A stretch of DNA of 64,000 nucleotides from Prevotellaceae bacterium UBA6398 (lineage in GTDB: Bacteria > Bacteroidota > Bacteroidia > Bacteroidales > Bacteroidaceae). Position 1 is the stretch's first letter. Each line of letters starts with the position of its first letter. This document shows positions 28,172 to 37,541 of the stretch, piece after piece. The translations under genes were made by a program, and so were the position numbers. Where the stretch lies: contig DJQA01000001.1 of assembly GCA_002437495.1 (NCBI GenBank), positions 248-64,247 on the forward strand, read 5' to 3'. The notes beneath the pieces were generated by a model. It made no database searches. It had not been told where the DNA came from and saw nothing but the letters and a program-made list of their open reading frames with translations.

Positions 28172-28957
28172 TCATTCCCATGCTTTGGGGAACAGCTTTT
28201 TTGCCGTTGCGCTTGTTATTTTGCACACTTCGCCAATGCTCATCCCATAAATCTCGGCAAGTTTCGCGGCTATGTAAGGCACAAACGCACTCTCGTTGCG
28301 TTTGCCCCGCATAGGCACGGGGGCCATATACGGACAATCGGTTTCAAGCACAATTCTATCTACAGGCACCGCTCTTTTAAGCACTTCGGGAAGTGTTGAG
28401 CGCTTAAAGGTTACAATACCGCCTATACCCAAAGCAAAACCGGAATATTCGAGAAATCTCCTCGCCTCATCCTCCGTGCCCGAAAAGCAATGAAACACGC
28501 CTGTCATGCGCTTTCCGCCGCATTCCCCTAGCACGGCAAGCAAATCGTCTATGGAGTCGCGCGAATGTATCATGAGCGGCAGCGAATAGTGTGCCGCCCA
28601 CTCCGCCTGACGGCGGAAAGCATCAATTTGCTCTTCCCTGTTTTCGCTCTGAAAATGATAGTCTATGCCAACCTCGCCTACCGCGATGAAAGGGTTTGGC
28701 TTTTCGAGCATGCGCTCCATGCTGTCGAGAACGCCGGCATAGCCTTCTTTCACTTCTTCGGGATGAAGTCCTATCATGGGATGGCAAAAGCCCGGGTATT
28801 TGGCGCAAAGTTCAAGAACAGAATCAAGCGTGGCTGCATTTTCGTTGGGCAGGAAGATTTTCTCGGCCCCTGCCCGCCCGGCGCGCTCCACCACCGCATC
28901 GATATCGGCGGCGAACTCCTCACCATATATATGTGAATGGGTGTCTATGAATGTCAT
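28172..28957 (-). CDS. TatD family metal-dependent hydrolase
   Basis: A 261-residue TIM-barrel hydrolase with the TatD metal-binding motifs: FIDTHSHIY (HxH), the glutamate in VGEVGIDYH, LMIHSRDS, VFHCFSGT and ETDCPYMAP. TatD proteins are Mg-dependent 3'-5' DNases/RNases active on single-stranded nucleic acid, with possible roles in repair. It ends the minus-strand unit after the polyprenyl synthase gene, 6 bases away, a common pairing in Bacteroidota. Confidence 0.95.
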   Translation of the reverse strand: MTFIDTHSHIYGEEFAADIDAVVERAGRAGAEKIFLPNENAATLDSVLELCAKYPGFCHPMIGLHPEEVKEGYAGVLDSMERMLEKPNPFIAVGEVGIDYHFQSENREEQIDAFRRQAEWAAHYSLPLMIHSRDSIDDLLAVLGECGGKRMTGVFHCFSGTEDEARRFLEYSGFALGIGGIVTFKRSTLPEVLKRAVPVDRIVLETDCPYMAPVPMRGKRNESAFVPYIAAKLAEIYGMSIGEVCKITSATAKKLFPKAWE

Positions 28958-28963
28958 TTCATA

Positions 28964-29944
28964 TTATATTTTGCGCCCTGCGAGGGATGAAACGAAGCTC
29001 CACACCTCGCCCTTGCGCTCAGCACTCACGTTTATCGTGTCGAAAATTTTGCGGCTCTCCTCAAAATACGCATTTATTGCCTCCTGCGTAATGCGGTCAA
29101 CGCCTAGCTTGTTGTATATAGCCGTTACGGCTGCCACCTTCTCGTCGCGGTCGAAATTCTTTGCGTTTATCCACTCCAAAAGTTCGGAGCGTATGCCGCC
29201 CTGTGCCGTTTCGAGGGCCTTGATGAGCAGAAACGTCTTTTTGTTGCTTGTTATGTCGCCGCCGGTTTTCTTTCCGAACACTTTCGGGTCACCGTAAACG
29301 TCAAGAAAGTCATCTTGAAGTTGGAAAGCAAGCCCCACCGTCTCGCCGAGCCTGTAAAGATTCTCGGCTGTGTCGTCATCGGCTCCGCCGAGTATCGCGC
29401 CCATTTTTGCTGCACAGGCTATGAACACTCCGGTTTTGAGCCTTATCATTTCCAGATATTCGCTTTCGCTCACATCTATGCGGCTTTCGAAGTTCATGTC
29501 GTATTGCTGCCCCTCGCCAATCTCGATAGCCGTTTTGGTAAACAGCGTTGCAAGCTCGTGTATCTTTGACGTTTTTGCCCCGAGCAGGTGCTTGTAGGCC
29601 AGCACGAGCATGGTGTCGCCCGATAGTATGGCGGTATTCTCATCCCAACGCTTGTGCACCACCGGCTTTCCGCGCCTCATTTCGGCGTTGTCCATCAAGT
29701 CATCGTGCATAAGAGTGTAGTTGTGGTAGGTCTCCAATGCGAGCGCCACATTGAGGGCTTCGCCCGCATCGCCGCCAAACATTTCGTCAACCAAAAGCAG
29801 CAGCACCGGACGCAGCCGCTTTCCGCCCATCGACAGCACATAGGCAATGGGCTCGTAAAGTCCTTTGGGGGTGGCGGGATATACCATGCTTTCGAGCGCA
29901 TGGTTCACCATTTCTGTAAGTTCTGCAGTAGTATGTTGTTTCAT
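28964..29944 (-). CDS. Polyprenyl (farnesyl/geranylgeranyl-type) diphosphate synthase
   Basis: A 326-residue class I trans-prenyltransferase. The first aspartate-rich motif is in YTLMHDDLMDNAEMRRG and the second in AFQLQDDFLDVYGD, with GGKRLRP for IPP binding and KTF in SNKKTFLL. It condenses IPP with allylic diphosphates to make precursors for quinones and other isoprenoids. The ATG at 29944 is chosen as the family start; an upstream in-frame start would add 36 residues overlapping the TonB gene. Chain length cannot be set by eye. It links functionally with ispH (32571) and menA (37538). Confidence 0.93.
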   Translation of the reverse strand: MKQHTTAELTEMVNHALESMVYPATPKGLYEPIAYVLSMGGKRLRPVLLLLVDEMFGGDAGEALNVALALETYHNYTLMHDDLMDNAEMRRGKPVVHKRWDENTAILSGDTMLVLAYKHLLGAKTSKIHELATLFTKTAIEIGEGQQYDMNFESRIDVSESEYLEMIRLKTGVFIACAAKMGAILGGADDDTAENLYRLGETVGLAFQLQDDFLDVYGDPKVFGKKTGGDITSNKKTFLLIKALETAQGGIRSELLEWINAKNFDRDEKVAAVTAIYNKLGVDRITQEAINAYFEESRKIFDTINVSAERKGEVWSFVSSLAGRKI

Positions 29945-29979
29945 ATGCAAAAAGTTTCTTTGCGCAGGCTTTTGGGAAA

Positions 29980-30789
29980 TCATAGCGAGAACACTATGGG
30001 AATAGTTACCCTTACTACGCTTACCCGGCCCTTTACCCTTCCCGGCACCCACTTGGGCATGCGCCTCACGGTGAGCAGCGCCTCGCGGTCGAGCAGCGGG
30101 TGCACTTTCTTGATTATCTTGGGATCTTTCACATTGCCGTTCCTGTCAACAATGAACGACACCTCTACCCTTCCCTGCACATTGTCGCGTATGCACATTG
30201 GCGGGTAAACCACATGGGCGGTGAGCCATTGCATAAGTGCTTTCAGTCCGCCGGGAAACTGCGGCATCTGCTCCACCACTTCAATGGGCGTGGGGTATTT
30301 TGACGAAATGCCGGGGTCGTTGGCATCGGTTGGCGCGTCGGTAAGCAACGAGCTGTCGGGCACGGAAACCAACGCATGCGTGCCATCGGTAGTTCCTGCA
30401 TCGTCTGTACCCAATATAAGCTGCGCCTCTACGTCTTCATCCGGCGAAATTTCTGGAACAAATTTCACCGCATCCTTTATCTTCCTTACATTAATCTTCT
30501 GCGCCACGTCAACAGCTTTAAGCTCATGGTTCTTCTTCAGTTCCGGCGCTTTAAGACTGGAGAAATTGGCCACGGCATCGGCCGAGCTGCGCTCAGCCGC
30601 CGCTATCTGCCACCTGATTACAGCCATGGGCACAAATATCGCAAGCGCGAATGCAGCCACAACAATCAAAAGAGCGCGAAGCAGGTTTTTCCCCGCATCG
30701 CGCCTCATTGCGTATGCTCCGTAGCTCTTGTTTCTGCCTTCAAAAACAAGATTGCACCATTCTTTCGATAATAAAAACGGGTTAAGCAC
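29980..30789 (-). CDS. tonB: TonB family energy transducer
   Basis: A 269-residue protein starting MLNPFLLSKEWCNLVFEGRNKSYGAYAMRR, the characteristic cytosolic start of Bacteroidota TonB proteins, followed by a single membrane segment (residues 37-60), a periplasmic linker and a C-terminal TonB domain (VVYPPMCIRDNVQGRVEVSFIVDRNGNVKDPKII ... VRRMPKWVPGRVKGRVSVVRVTIPIVF). It couples proton-motive force to TonB-dependent outer-membrane receptors. It is divergent from porQ. Confidence 0.94.
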   Translation of the reverse strand: MLNPFLLSKEWCNLVFEGRNKSYGAYAMRRDAGKNLLRALLIVVAAFALAIFVPMAVIRWQIAAAERSSADAVANFSSLKAPELKKNHELKAVDVAQKINVRKIKDAVKFVPEISPDEDVEAQLILGTDDAGTTDGTHALVSVPDSSLLTDAPTDANDPGISSKYPTPIEVVEQMPQFPGGLKALMQWLTAHVVYPPMCIRDNVQGRVEVSFIVDRNGNVKDPKIIKKVHPLLDREALLTVRRMPKWVPGRVKGRVSVVRVTIPIVFSL

Positions 30790-30871
30790 GTTTTATAGTT
30801 TGATGTTGCTTTGGCAAAAACCGCGTCTGCAGTTTGCTTTGCAAAAATAAGTCGTATTATTGAGAAAAATG

Positions 30872-30879
30872 TACCTTTG
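30872..30879 (+). promoter_or_regulatory. -7 box for porQ-cmk-ispH
   Basis: TACCTTTG lies 20 bases before the porQ ATG and matches TAnnTTTG exactly. The TTTG upstream is too far (about 30 bases) to be a standard partner. Confidence 0.5.
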
Positions 30880-30899
30880 TTCCAAAAATTAGTGGTTAA

Positions 30900-31877
30900 A
30901 TGAAAAAACTACCGCTGCTGCCGTTGATTTTACTTTTTGCCATGGCCGCAAGAGGACAGGAAAAATCGTCCACATTCAACTTTCTGAAACTTCCGGTGTC
31001 GTCTCATGCGGCAGCACTGGGCGGAATGAACGTGTCGCTAATAGATGACGACCCAACGCTGGCGTTCACAAACCCCGCATTGCTTGCCTCGGTGAGCGAC
31101 AAAACAATAAACCTCAACTACATGTCCTATCTTAAAGGCTCCACGGTGGCTTCCGCCTCGTTTGCAAAGGCCGTGGGCGAAAGGCATACGCTCGGTTTCA
31201 ACGCCGGATACATAAACTATGGCTCTATGGACGAGACCGACGAGACAGGACAGGTTACAGGCGACCTTTCGGCAAAAGACTTCTACATTGGTGCGCAATA
31301 CAGCTACACGCTCTCCGACAGTTGGGTGGGCGGAGCCACAATGCGTTTCATCAACTCAAAATATGCAGAATACTCCGCGTGCGCAATTTCGTTCGACGTG
31401 GGACTTAACTATTTCGATGAGGAGAAGGATTTTTCCGCAGGCATAGTTATGAGGAACGTGGGTGCACAACTGAAGAAATTCGACAACAAGAGCGAACATC
31501 TTCCGTTTGACCTCGACATTGGCATTACAAAGGGAATGGAACACGCACCGGTAAGGTTTTCGCTAACAATGACCGACCTCACGCGCTGGAGCAGCAGATA
31601 TTATTATAACGAGGACGGCAAGAAAAGCTCGTTCGGAAAGATTTTCTTCAACCACTTCGTAATAGGAGCCGATGTAATACCCACCGAAAACTTCTACCTG
31701 TCGGCAGGCTACAACGCCCGCCGCGCAAGCGAGCTTAAGGCAGCCGGCTCGGGACATTGGGCAGGGTTTTCGTGCGGCGGCGGATTGAAACTCAACAAAT
31801 TCAAGCTCGGGGCAAGCTATGCACGCTACCACGTGGCCGCCTCCTCACTTCTCGTGAACCTTTCGTACAACCTCTGA
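30900..31877 (+). CDS. porQ: Type IX secretion protein PorQ
   Basis: A 325-residue outer-membrane beta-barrel of the PorV/PorQ (UPF0164-like) type. After a signal peptide (to about residue 20, RGQEKS) comes [37 protein letters not shown], the hallmark N-terminal segment. Beta-strand-rich sequence runs to LLVNLSYNL. PorQ works with the sortase-like PorZ and PorU in the attachment complex that anchors type IX secreted proteins to the surface. cmk follows after 10 bases. Its presence implies a functional or recently functional T9SS in this organism, though no T9SS cargo is seen in the window. Confidence 0.88.
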   Translation: MKKLPLLPLILLFAMAARGQEKSSTFNFLKLPVSSHAAALGGMNVSLIDDDPTLAFTNPALLASVSDKTINLNYMSYLKGSTVASASFAKAVGERHTLGFNAGYINYGSMDETDETGQVTGDLSAKDFYIGAQYSYTLSDSWVGGATMRFINSKYAEYSACAISFDVGLNYFDEEKDFSAGIVMRNVGAQLKKFDNKSEHLPFDLDIGITKGMEHAPVRFSLTMTDLTRWSSRYYYNEDGKKSSFGKIFFNHFVIGADVIPTENFYLSAGYNARRASELKAAGSGHWAGFSCGGGLKLNKFKLGASYARYHVAASSLLVNLSYNL

Positions 31878-31887
31878 AATTTACCGG

Positions 31888-32574
31888 ATGAAAAAAATAA
31901 TCATAGCCATTGACGGATACTCTTCGTGCGGCAAAAGCACAATGGCACGCACACTCGCAAAAAAAATAGGCTACATATATATTGACACAGGGGCCATGTA
32001 CCGCGCCGTAACCCTGTTCTGCTTAGAAAACAAACTTGTGTTGCCAAAAGGCATAGACACCGCCGCGCTCGAAAAACGCATGGCAGATATAAAGATCTCG
32101 TTCACCATTAATCCGGAAACAGGCGGCGTGATTACACACCTCAACGGCAGAAACGTCGAAAACGAGATACGCACGCTCGAAGTATCGCAAAACGTTAGCC
32201 GCGTGGCGGCACTGCCGTGCGTGCGCGAATGCCTTACGGCCCAACAGCGCGAAATGGGAAAACAGAAAGGCATAGTAATGGACGGAAGGGACATTGGGAC
32301 GACCGTGTTCCCCAACGCCGAACTGAAGATATTCGTTACCGCATCGGCAAAAGTGCGCGCACAGCGCAGGTATGACGAGCTAAAAGCAAAGGGCGGCAAT
32401 GTTGATTTTGCCGAAATACTTAAAAACGTGGAGGAGCGCGACTACATCGACACCCACCGCGAAATATCACCGCTTACCAAGGCAGATGACGCCGTGGTGC
32501 TCGACAACTCCACGCTAACCATTGCAGAGCAGAACGAGTGGCTGCTCGAACGCTACAGGCAAGCCGCACAATGA
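31888..32574 (+). CDS. cmk: Cytidylate kinase
   Basis: A 228-residue CMP/dCMP kinase. P-loop [13 protein letters not shown] near the start, then [27 protein letters not shown] and the lid segment [14 protein letters not shown] are the family's markers. It phosphorylates CMP and dCMP with ATP. It lies between porQ (10 bases upstream) and ispH, whose ATG overlaps its stop (ATGA). Confidence 0.97.
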   Translation: MKKIIIAIDGYSSCGKSTMARTLAKKIGYIYIDTGAMYRAVTLFCLENKLVLPKGIDTAALEKRMADIKISFTINPETGGVITHLNGRNVENEIRTLEVSQNVSRVAALPCVRECLTAQQREMGKQKGIVMDGRDIGTTVFPNAELKIFVTASAKVRAQRRYDELKAKGGNVDFAEILKNVEERDYIDTHREISPLTKADDAVVLDNSTLTIAEQNEWLLERYRQAAQ

Positions 32575-33428
32575 ACATTAACGTAGAGATTGACGAAGGA
32601 TCGGGGTTCTGCTTCGGAGTTACGCGGGCCATAAAGTTGGCGCAAGAGAAGCTTGCAGCGGGCGGCACACTATATTGTCTTGGCGACATAGTGCACAACG
32701 GGCGCGAATGCAACAGGCTTGCGGGACTGGGCATGAAGACCATAGGGCACGGCGAACTTAAAAACCTGAAAAATGCCCGAGTGCTGCTACGTGCACACGG
32801 CGAGCCGCCGGCAACATACGCCACGGCCAAACAGAACAATATAGAAATCATCGATGCCACCTGTCCCGTGGTACTGCGGCTGCAGCAACGAATAGCCCGC
32901 GAATACGCCGAGGGCGGTGAGGCACAAATCGTGATTTTCGGAAAGCGCGGCCACGCCGAGGTTTTGGGACTTGTGGGACAAACCAACGGCAACGCAATTG
33001 TTATAGAAAACCTCGAAGATGCCGCAAGACTCGACTTTACACGACCCATAAAGCTTTACTCACAAACCACAAGGGCTCTCGAGGACTTCCGCAGGATTGT
33101 TGACTACATTAAGGAGCGCGTGGCTGCACCGGCAACCTTTGAGTGGCACGACACGATATGCCGCCAGGTTGCCAACAGGCTTCCCGAGGTAACAGCTTTC
33201 GCATCGCGCCATGACGTGGTGCTTTTTGTGTGCGGCAAGAAAAGCTCAAACGGACACGTGCTATATGAGGCGTGCCGCAAGGTTAACCCGCGCTCGCACT
33301 GCATCGAAATACCATCCGAAATAGACTACAACTGGTTCGGCAAAGCCGAGAGCGTGGGCATATGCGGGGCTACATCCACGCCAAAATGGCTAATGGAAGA
33401 ATGCGTGAAAGCCATAAAGGAGCATTGA
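32571..33428 (+). CDS. ispH: 4-hydroxy-3-methylbut-2-enyl diphosphate reductase
   Basis: A 285-residue Fe-S enzyme that makes IPP and DMAPP in the last step of the MEP pathway. The three cluster cysteines are in [11 protein letters not shown] (Cys14), IIDATCPVV and [18 protein letters not shown] and [11 protein letters not shown] match the substrate-site segments. The ATG at 32571 overlaps the cmk stop; upstream in-frame codons are inside cmk and are not used. No S1 domain fusion is present. Confidence 0.97.
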   Translation: MNINVEIDEGSGFCFGVTRAIKLAQEKLAAGGTLYCLGDIVHNGRECNRLAGLGMKTIGHGELKNLKNARVLLRAHGEPPATYATAKQNNIEIIDATCPVVLRLQQRIAREYAEGGEAQIVIFGKRGHAEVLGLVGQTNGNAIVIENLEDAARLDFTRPIKLYSQTTRALEDFRRIVDYIKERVAAPATFEWHDTICRQVANRLPEVTAFASRHDVVLFVCGKKSSNGHVLYEACRKVNPRSHCIEIPSEIDYNWFGKAESVGICGATSTPKWLMEECVKAIKEH

Positions 33429-33722
33429 CAGCCTAATCGCTGCAACCGGCAAGCGAACCTTTACAAAAAGCATATACCCGGCAGGCAAAGCATGGCAAAA
33501 CATACTTTGCGCAATAAAGCACCGACAAAACAGGAAAGCCCGCTTTTTCGCCGATTCCGCGAAACAGCGGGTTTTTACTTTGACTGCTATTTTTTCACCC
33601 ACGCACCAAAATTTTATGGTGGAAAGGCGATTTTTACAAACCGCCGGTTTTCTGATTTTTACACCTTTTCTGCAATTTTTCCGCAAATTATTGTTTTACA
33701 GAACGTTGAAAAGAGCGAAAAA

Positions 33723-33796
33723 AGGTCTGATGTAGTTTGAATTATGTCTGATATAATTTTTCCTACATAGGACGTAGTTTTCCCTATGTCCTATGT
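33723..33796 (-). repeat. 4x21-bp phased element, copy 8
   Basis: Plus-strand units AGGTCTGATGT (33723), ATGTCTGATAT (33744), ACATAGGACGT (33765), ATGTCCTATGT (33786). On the minus strand it ends with CAGACC and a T-run. GTGTTCGGGAA at 33807 is the in-phase conserved flank. It lies in the 862-bp gap after ispH; 33429-33722 otherwise shows nothing but A/T-rich sequence. Confidence 0.92.
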
Positions 33797-33889
33797 GGTT
33801 TTGGCGGTGTTCGGGAAAGCAACCGCATTTGGGGTTTGCGTAATCATATAAACGACGTACGTTGCTTGTTGATTGCACGCGGTATATAT

Positions 33890-33996
33890 GTAGGGGCGTA
33901 TGGCATACGCCCTGTACACCACCGCCCGAGCCGCACCGCAAACCGCCGCCGCAACATTGCAAGTCCGCCCAATTCAGGGCGTATGCCATACGCCCC
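33890..33996. repeat. Palindromic-module repeat, complete copy
   Basis: This is the clearest copy: GTAGGGGCGTATGGCATACG at the left and CAGGGCGTATGCCATACGCC at the right are inverted ends around GCACCGCAAACCGCCGCCGC. No reading frame in it looks coding. It follows phased-element copy 8 at about 90 bp distance. Confidence 0.8.
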
Positions 33997-34059
33997 GCAC
34001 GGCGGCGCGGTTCGCTGCGCATTTGACAAAATATGCGGGTTGTCGGTATCTCGCGAATT

Positions 34060-34105
34060 GTAGGGGCGTATGGCATACGCCCCGCACGCTACCGCAGGAG
34101 CCACG
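34060..34105. repeat. Palindromic-module, second partial copy
   Basis: GTAGGGGCGTATGGCATACG recurs 63 bp after the complete module, followed by a short worn interior (CGCACGCTACCGCAGGAGCC). The right inverted end is missing, so this looks like a partial duplicate. Confidence 0.65.
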
Positions 34106-34266
34106 TTAACAACCATCGCCACAACACCGCACCCATGATATTGCTATTTTCACTAAAAAAGCAATTATTCTTCCATTATATTTATCTTTTCAGCAATTAC
34201 ATCTCCTTATTTAGCTAATTAAGTTAAAAATCACAAGAATGTCTAAGAAATCCTGCACACATTTAA

Positions 34267-34274
34267 TACCTTTG
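34267..34274 (+). promoter_or_regulatory. -7 box for the histidine kinase gene
   Basis: TACCTTTG, 16 bases before the ATG at 34291, matches the -7 consensus. The preceding 130 bases are A/T-rich, but no TTTG sits at the expected distance. Confidence 0.5.
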
Positions 34275-34290
34275 TTTTTATATTTGCTGC

Positions 34291-35838
34291 ATGAAAAAAT
34301 CGACAATAATAATATTGGCAATACTTATGGGCGCATGCTTCGTGATATTGTTCGTGCTCCAGCTAAGTTACCTGCGCGAGGTTACAGACATGAGGCGCGA
34401 GCAGTTCAGCGAATCGGTGAACCGCAGCATAACCCGCGTAAGCCACAACATGGAATTTGAGGAAACGCGCCGCGGGCTCATAAACGACGCCAAGAAATAC
34501 GTACGCCAAAACGAATTGGTATCAAGACGCGACACCACGGTTGCACAGCTTAACAACGGTCATGCAGTGAACACGCATCTTAAAAAAGACACCTCTGCCA
34601 TGCCGCTGCTCGAAACCATGCCCGGAACACCTGCCGAAAAACTTTCCGGCGAAATGCTGCATCAGCCCCCATTCCCCAAAAACACAATAACAAAGGAAAT
34701 GCAGGACGTGATAAAGAAACGCTACGTTTACCAGTACAAGGAACTGAACGATGTGGTGTACATGCTATTGTCGGAATCGGACAGCCGCCCAATAAGCGAG
34801 CGCATAGACTTCCGCGATCTCGACCGCAACCTTAAATTCGAACTTGCAAATAACGGCATAAACATGCCATATCATTTCCGCCTGCTCGACCACAACGGCA
34901 AGGAGATTTTCCGCTGTGCCGACTACGACCCGACCGGCGAAGATCACGCGGTGGCGAGGATACTCTTCCCCAACGACCCGCCAAACAACATCACTATAAT
35001 AAAGCTGCACTTCCCCGACATGGACCGGTACATATTCCGGAGCATACGCTTCATTGTGCCCGCGCTTATGTTCACAGTAATATTGCTGCTTATGTACGTG
35101 TTAGTGATATACCTTATTTTGCGCCAGCGCAAATATACCGAGATGAAGAACGACTTCATAAACAACATGACCCACGAATTCAAAACACCCATATCCACCA
35201 TATCGCTTGCGGCGCAAATGCTTTCCGACCCCTCGGTGAGCAAAAACGAAACCATGTTCAAGCACCTTGCGGGAGTGATAAACGATGAGACCAAACGCCT
35301 GCGCTTCCAGGTAGAGAAAGTGCTGCAAGTGTCGCTCTACGAACACAACAAGGCACGCTATAACAAGCGCGAAATAGATATGAACAAAATCATAGAAGAC
35401 GTGGCCCACACATACCTTATAAAGGTTAAGAACGTTGGCGGCACGCTCAAAACCGACCTCGGCGCGGAACACGCCATAGTTTACGGAGACGAAATACACC
35501 TAACCAACGTTATATTCAATCTGCTTGACAACGCCTTGAAATACCGCCGCGAAGAAGTGCCGCTGGAACTGCAAATAACAACCCGCAATGATGGAAACAA
35601 CATTGTGATAAGCGTTGAGGACAACGGAGTGGGCATAAGACGCGAGGACATTCACAAAATATTCGATCGCTTTTACCGCGTGCACACCGGCAACCGCCAC
35701 GATGTTAAAGGCTTCGGGCTGGGGTTGGCATACGTAAAGCAGATTGTGGGCTTGCACGATGGAAACATACATGCCGAGAGCCAGTATGGCCAAGGCACAA
35801 AATTTGTAATAACATTACCAACAATAAAAGATAAATAA
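34291..35838 (+). CDS. rprX: Sensor histidine kinase (RprX-like)
   Basis: A 515-residue membrane kinase: membrane segment at residues 5-25, periplasmic sensor region (about 26-250), second segment (about 252-278, VPALMFTVILLLMYVLVIYLIL), then HisKA with the phosphorylated histidine in NNMTHEFKTPIS and HATPase with LLDNALKY (N box), VEDNGVGI (G1), KIFDRFYRV (F box) and GFGLGLAYVKQI (G2). No HAMP domain is seen. The response regulator gene begins 2 bases after its stop. Length and layout match Bacteroides RprX; the gene name is assigned on this similarity and order. Confidence 0.9.
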   Translation: MKKSTIIILAILMGACFVILFVLQLSYLREVTDMRREQFSESVNRSITRVSHNMEFEETRRGLINDAKKYVRQNELVSRRDTTVAQLNNGHAVNTHLKKDTSAMPLLETMPGTPAEKLSGEMLHQPPFPKNTITKEMQDVIKKRYVYQYKELNDVVYMLLSESDSRPISERIDFRDLDRNLKFELANNGINMPYHFRLLDHNGKEIFRCADYDPTGEDHAVARILFPNDPPNNITIIKLHFPDMDRYIFRSIRFIVPALMFTVILLLMYVLVIYLILRQRKYTEMKNDFINNMTHEFKTPISTISLAAQMLSDPSVSKNETMFKHLAGVINDETKRLRFQVEKVLQVSLYEHNKARYNKREIDMNKIIEDVAHTYLIKVKNVGGTLKTDLGAEHAIVYGDEIHLTNVIFNLLDNALKYRREEVPLELQITTRNDGNNIVISVEDNGVGIRREDIHKIFDRFYRVHTGNRHDVKGFGLGLAYVKQIVGLHDGNIHAESQYGQGTKFVITLPTIKDK

Positions 35839-35840
35839 CT

Positions 35841-36533
35841 ATGGACGAACAAATGCACATTCTTCTTTGCGAAGACGATGAGAACCTGGGAATGCTGCTG
35901 CGCGAGTATCTGCAGGCAAAAGGATATGACACCGAACTGTGTCAGGACGGCGATGCCGGCTTCCGCTCATTCATGAAGGGCAAATTCGACATCTGTGTCC
36001 TCGACGTGATGATGCCAAAGAAAGACGGTTTCACACTGGCAAAAGAAATACGACAGATAAATGCCGACGTGCCTATCATATTCCTCACCGCAAAAACGCT
36101 GAAAGCAGACATACTAAACGGTTTCAAGATTGGGGGCGATGACTACATCACCAAACCTTTCTCGATGGAGGAGCTCGTATTCCGCATTGAGGCAATACTG
36201 CGCCGCGTGCACGGCAAAAAGAACACAGAGCAGACTCTGTTCCAGATAGGCAAATTCACATTTGACACACAAAAGCAGACGCTGAAAATAGGCGATGACA
36301 CAACAAAGCTTACCACAAAGGAGTGCGACCTCTTGAAACTGCTCTGCGAACACGCCAACGAAATTCTTCAGCGCGACTTTGCCCTGAAAACCATCTGGGT
36401 GGACGACAACTACTTCAACGCCCGCAGCATGGACGTTTACATAACCAAGCTGCGCAAGCACCTGCGCCCCGACCCCGATGTGGAAATAATAAACATACAC
36501 GGTAAAGGCTACAAGCTTATAATACCGGCATAA
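35841..36533 (+). CDS. rprY: OmpR-family response regulator (RprY-like)
   Basis: A 230-residue regulator with a receiver domain (acidic pocket CEDDEN, phosphorylated aspartate in CVLDVMMPKKDG, lysine in DDYITKPFS) and a C-terminal winged-helix DNA-binding domain (FTFDTQKQTLKIG ... TTKECDLLKLLCEHANEILQR ... YITKLRKHLRPDPDVEIINIHGKGYKL). It pairs with the kinase 2 bases upstream and closes the operon at a strong terminator. RprY in relatives controls stress and sodium-dependent genes; the regulon here is unknown. Confidence 0.93.
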   Translation: MDEQMHILLCEDDENLGMLLREYLQAKGYDTELCQDGDAGFRSFMKGKFDICVLDVMMPKKDGFTLAKEIRQINADVPIIFLTAKTLKADILNGFKIGGDDYITKPFSMEELVFRIEAILRRVHGKKNTEQTLFQIGKFTFDTQKQTLKIGDDTTKLTTKECDLLKLLCEHANEILQRDFALKTIWVDDNYFNARSMDVYITKLRKHLRPDPDVEIINIHGKGYKLIIPA

Positions 36534-36553
36534 GCGCAACAACGCAAAACACA

Positions 36554-36591
36554 AACAGCCGTGCAGCGACAACCTGCACGGCTGTTTTTTT
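36554..36591 (+). terminator. Terminator after rprY
   Basis: ACAGCCGTGCAG and CTGCACGGCTGT form a perfect 12-bp stem with a 7-base loop, followed by seven Ts. It lies about 20 bases after the stop codon. Confidence 0.95.
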
Positions 36592-36762
36592 AAGTTTGAA
36601 ACAGAAAATCATAGGCAGCGAGACTGCCACGCATACGGCTTGCCATATAAGAAGCTGCAAGTGCACACCCGCCAGCATAAAACGTTGGATGTGCTAACCA
36701 TGGCTTCAAAAAAAGCAGCCCCATAACGATTTGTTTTTCACACGTTTGAATTGGCGAAAAAA

Positions 36763-36836
36763 AGGTCTGACATAATTTGAACTACATCAGACATAATTTA
36801 AATTACATCAGACATGGTTTTTCCCAAGTGCAATGT
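36763..36836 (-). repeat. 4x21-bp phased element, copy 9
   Basis: Plus-strand units AGGTCTGACAT (36763), ACATCAGACAT (36784), ACATCAGACAT (36805) and a degenerate AAGTGCAATGT (36826). It lies in the convergent gap between rprY and the CPBP protease gene. A worn palindromic module (GTGGCGTATGGCAACGCCCC, about 36870-36889) follows the TTGGTTTTGCGG linker, as in copy 1. Confidence 0.88.
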
Positions 36837-36902
36837 AATATTCCGAACTTGGTTTTGCGGCGTTTGCATGTGGCGTATGGCAACGCCCCGCACACTGCCG
36901 CC

Positions 36903-37541
36903 TTAAAACGTGAACAACACAAAAGCACACGCATCCCACACCGCATGGGAAACGACCAACGCCGCAAGACTGCGCGGGAAGAAACGATAAACCGCTCCCC
37001 AACAAAACCCCACCACCAAAGCAGCCATGATTAGCATAAAGTTGAACGACCACACATGAACCAGCGCATAGCAGGCGGTGGCCACCAAAAAACCGGCGTT
37101 AGGGCCAAGTCTCTGCATAAGGCGGCGTTGCACGAAACCGCGCCAGAATATCTCCTCGGCAGGTCCTATAACCAACAACAGCAAAAACGCTATAACCGCA
37201 GGAGCGGTGCCTTCGCCCATGGAATATATCATATCTATCTGCGGGCGGGCAAAACCAAAAAGCATCTGCGACACCTTTCCGCCAACCCAAAACACACACC
37301 AAAGCACAAAGGCCATAGCCAAGCCGCAAGCCACCTGCTTCGAACCAAAACGCAGCTCCTTAAAAAGTTCCGGGCAAAGCAATCCGGAAACACATGTAAG
37401 AGTTACGGCAGAAACGGTCATCATACACCAGAAGTCCACCTTAGGCACCGTCCACGGCGAAAACATCACAAACCACAGCACGGCGGCTACGGCAATTCCC
37501 GCAATCACTCCCCTGCCGCCGAAAAGCATTTCGCGCCTCAT
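36903..37541 (-). CDS. CPBP family intramembrane metalloprotease
   Basis: A 212-residue membrane protein with about seven hydrophobic segments. The CPBP/Abi (type II CAAX protease-like) motifs are EEIFWRGFVQRRL (EExxxR), ALVHVWSFNFM (histidine) and VVSHAVWDACAF (HxxxD), the metal-binding and catalytic set. Bacterial members process membrane peptides or prenylated substrates and some act in bacteriocin immunity. Its ATG overlaps the menA stop (ATGA), so it is coupled to menaquinone synthesis genes only by position. Confidence 0.92.
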   Translation of the reverse strand: MRREMLFGGRGVIAGIAVAAVLWFVMFSPWTVPKVDFWCMMTVSAVTLTCVSGLLCPELFKELRFGSKQVACGLAMAFVLWCVFWVGGKVSQMLFGFARPQIDMIYSMGEGTAPAVIAFLLLLVIGPAEEIFWRGFVQRRLMQRLGPNAGFLVATACYALVHVWSFNFMLIMAALVVGFCWGAVYRFFPRSLAALVVSHAVWDACAFVLFTF

